Source of the DNA: Pseudomonas corrugata
Lineage (GTDB): Bacteria; Pseudomonadota; Gammaproteobacteria; Pseudomonadales; Pseudomonadaceae
Assembly (NCBI RefSeq): GCF_001269905.1
Contig: NZ_LHVK01000015.1
Span: 124,001-188,000 of the forward strand
Reading direction: 5' to 3'
Length of the DNA: 64,000 nt
The translations under genes were made by a program, and so were the position numbers. Positions 62,592 to 64,000 of this stretch are shown here, piece after piece. The notes below the pieces were generated by a model. It was not told the DNA's origin and ran no database searches. It was given only the letters and a program-made list of their open reading frames with translations. Positions within the stretch are counted from its first letter, which is position 1. Each line of letters opens with the position of its first letter.

Positions 62592-63398
62592 TCAGCTACG
62601 CAAAAACTCAAGCAATGCCTCGGTAACGAACCCTGGGTTCTCCAGATTGGAAATGTGCCCCGCCTCCGGGATCAGCGCATGGGGGCAACCGATCAACCCG
62701 GCCATTTCCAGAGACTCGGAAGGTGGCCGTGGTTTGTCCTGGTCACCGCACATCACCCAAGTACTGCCGGCATCCAGCTCTCCCAGGCGCGGCAGGATAT
62801 CGTCCCGGCCGAAAATGATCCGTCCCAACGGCACGATGCTGTCGCGCAGACGATCAGCCGGCAGCGCGGCCAGTGCGGTGCGCAATTGCCGGTACAGGGG
62901 CGACTGCGGATCAATGCCTGGTCGGAAGAAGATCGGCACAACAATGTCCAGCAACGGTTCGGGAATGCTGCCACTGGCTTCGATCTTGTCGAACAGCGAG
63001 AAGTAATACTGGCGCGTCGGCTCCGGCTCGACGCCCACATAGGTGTCCATCAACACCAGCGCCTGGAGCCGCTCCGGAGCCATGAACGCCAGCCGTGCCC
63101 CCCACATGCCGCCCACCGAGAGCCCCACCAGACTGAAGCGATTGATACCCAACTGATCCATCAACCCCAGGGCCTGGCGAGCCAGGTCGTCCAGGGAAGT
63201 CGTGCCCTCAGGCAAACGCCCGGATTGACCATGGCCCCACAGGTCCGGGGCGATCACCCGGTAATGCCGCGACAACGCTTCGATCTGCGGTGCCCACATG
63301 CCGTGATCCCACAAATAGCTGCTACCCAGTACCACCACCGGGCCGTGGCCCTGGTCCAGGTAGTGAAGCGGTTGTCCGTCAAGGGTTGCAAAGGGCAT
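62592..63398 (-). CDS. Alpha/beta fold hydrolase
   Basis: A 268-residue serine hydrolase. The nucleophile elbow is 'SLVGLSVGGMWGARLA' (about 89-104), the acid is likely in 'MCGDQDKPRPPSE', and the histidine in 'PEAGHISNLENP' (about 250). The short N-terminus 'MPFATLDGQPLHYLDQG' is typical of PcaD or haloperoxidase-like enzymes. AAGGAGG precedes the ATG at 63398, a very strong site. The substrate is unknown. Confidence 0.87.
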   Translation of the reverse strand: MPFATLDGQPLHYLDQGHGPVVVLGSSYLWDHGMWAPQIEALSRHYRVIAPDLWGHGQSGRLPEGTTSLDDLARQALGLMDQLGINRFSLVGLSVGGMWGARLAFMAPERLQALVLMDTYVGVEPEPTRQYYFSLFDKIEASGSIPEPLLDIVVPIFFRPGIDPQSPLYRQLRTALAALPADRLRDSIVPLGRIIFGRDDILPRLGELDAGSTWVMCGDQDKPRPPSESLEMAGLIGCPHALIPEAGHISNLENPGFVTEALLEFLRS

Positions 63399-63624
63399 CG
63401 ATGACCTCCTTGTTTGCGTGTAAAAAACCCGGCCAGACTGACGTGCCGTACGACAAGCCGTCAATCGCCAGGCCATCCGTGTTGCGACCGGCACGTGTAA
63501 GGTCTGACAGTAGACCGACCCGGTTGCCGGCGATAGCGTGAGATTTCACAACAGTCGATGGGGAAACAGCCATGACCAAAGTCCCTCGCGAGACGTGAGC
63601 AAGAAGGGGAAACAGGGACTGCGG

Positions 63625-64000
63625 TCAATGAGCGTGAGTTGGCACCAGTTCAATCTGGTAAGGCTTGAAAATCGCCAGCAGTTGGCCGTTATCCCGAAGC
63701 TTCTGCATCAATTGTCCAAACGTTTCACTGGTAATCGGCGCCTGTGGCCGGATCAGTGCATAGTGGTGGTAAACCTGGTCGATACGTTCGGACACCAGCA
63801 ACTGGGGACCGACCTCGGGGTTGCGCAGCACGTAATCGTTCAAGTACGAACGGGTCACCAGGGCGATGTCCGCCCGCCCCCGCAAGACCATCAGCAGGTT
63901 GCTGTCGTGGGAGTACGTCAGCGTGGCGTTGTATTGGCCAATCAGGAACTTGGGGTCGGCGTTGAACTCGGCAAAGGCGTAGTGGTAGCCGCTGAACAGC
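63625..64000 (-). CDS. Periplasmic substrate-binding protein (partial)
   Basis: The gene enters from the right edge; only its last 124 codons or so are visible. The fragment fits the second lobe of an SBP_bac_3-type protein: 'MVLRGRADIALVTRSYLNDY' and 'FGQLMQKLRDNGQLLAIFKP'. No transporter partners are visible. It could be an orphan binding protein like that at 3417. Between it and the hydrolase gene lie about 226 bp in which I see no other gene. Confidence 0.75.
   Translation of the reverse strand, partial: LFSGYHYAFAEFNADPKFLIGQYNATLTYSHDSNLLMVLRGRADIALVTRSYLNDYVLRNPEVGPQLLVSERIDQVYHHYALIRPQAPITSETFGQLMQKLRDNGQLLAIFKPYQIELVPTHAH

Overview
The window is a stretch of chromosome from a Pseudomonas, most probably of the P. 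fluorescens group. The evidence is the gene set and order (dnaX-ybaB, smc-zipA-ligA, oprF-sigX-cmpX-crfX-cmaX, nasS-nasT-nasA, nirBD-nasC-cobA, a divergent ppsA/ppsR pair, rmf), the high-GC codon use, and many dispersed intergenic REP/REPIN elements with the core 'gtgggagcgagcctgctcgcgat'. I see no prophage, insertion sequence, CRISPR array, tRNA or rRNA. Almost everything is core genome, so the interest lies mainly in regulatory DNA and RNA. LAYOUT: (1) 1-16.9 kb, mostly minus strand: a partial MDR reductase, ybaB, dnaX, an orphan periplasmic binding protein, a PAS-GGDEF-EAL protein with a damaged EAL site, an XRE regulator, a membrane protein, the 4.5S SRP RNA (ffs), a zinc peptidase, ligA, zipA, smc and a GntR regulator coupled to smc. 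(2) 17-26 kb: the purine catabolic operon xdhA-xdhB-xdhC-guaD, flanked by two FCD-type GntR regulators and followed by a BenE-family transporter. (3) 26-35 kb: yggL, dacB (PBP4), a CHASE-PAS-PAS-GGDEF diguanylate cyclase, rlmKL, rmf with a structured leader, and pyrD. (4) 35-47 kb: the assimilatory nitrate system. nasS (nitrate sensor) and nasT (ANTAR antiterminator) are followed by nasA (transporter) with a PP2C-kinase fusion, then nirB-nirD-nasC-cobA. (5) 47-56 kb: oprF, sigX, cmpX, crfX, cmaX, rraA, a hydrolase, ppsA and divergent ppsR. (6) 56-64 kb: a GNAT enzyme, a two-component system (dsbS/dsbR-like) divergent from dsbD-tlpA-dsbG, an alpha/beta hydrolase and a truncated binding-protein gene. 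HOW IT WORKS TOGETHER: the clearest new reading concerns the nitrate block. All three transcription units (nasST, nasA-kinase, nirBD-nasC-cobA) are preceded by a -24/-12 sigma-54 promoter with exact GG-N10-GC spacing. Each promoter is followed by a leader with two hexaloop hairpins of the ANTAR-target type (A at loop position 1, G at position 4) and then a candidate intrinsic terminator. The second hairpin has the same core in all three, GAC-[AAMGRC]-GTC, and its 3' arm overlaps the 5' arm of the terminator. This predicts a nitrogen-limitation gate (sigma-54/NtrC) in series with a nitrate gate (NasS/NasT antitermination). It also predicts that nasST is itself antiterminated and that the kinase-phosphatase is in the regulon. 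Other regulatory signals: paired TGAC-N6-GTCA operators over the xdhA promoter, a PmrA/QseB-like TTAA direct repeat upstream of dsbD, an rmf leader with three stem-loops, and an unassigned structured region upstream of rlmKL. Gene starts were chosen by ribosome-binding sites and family lengths; CDS coordinates include the stop codon.
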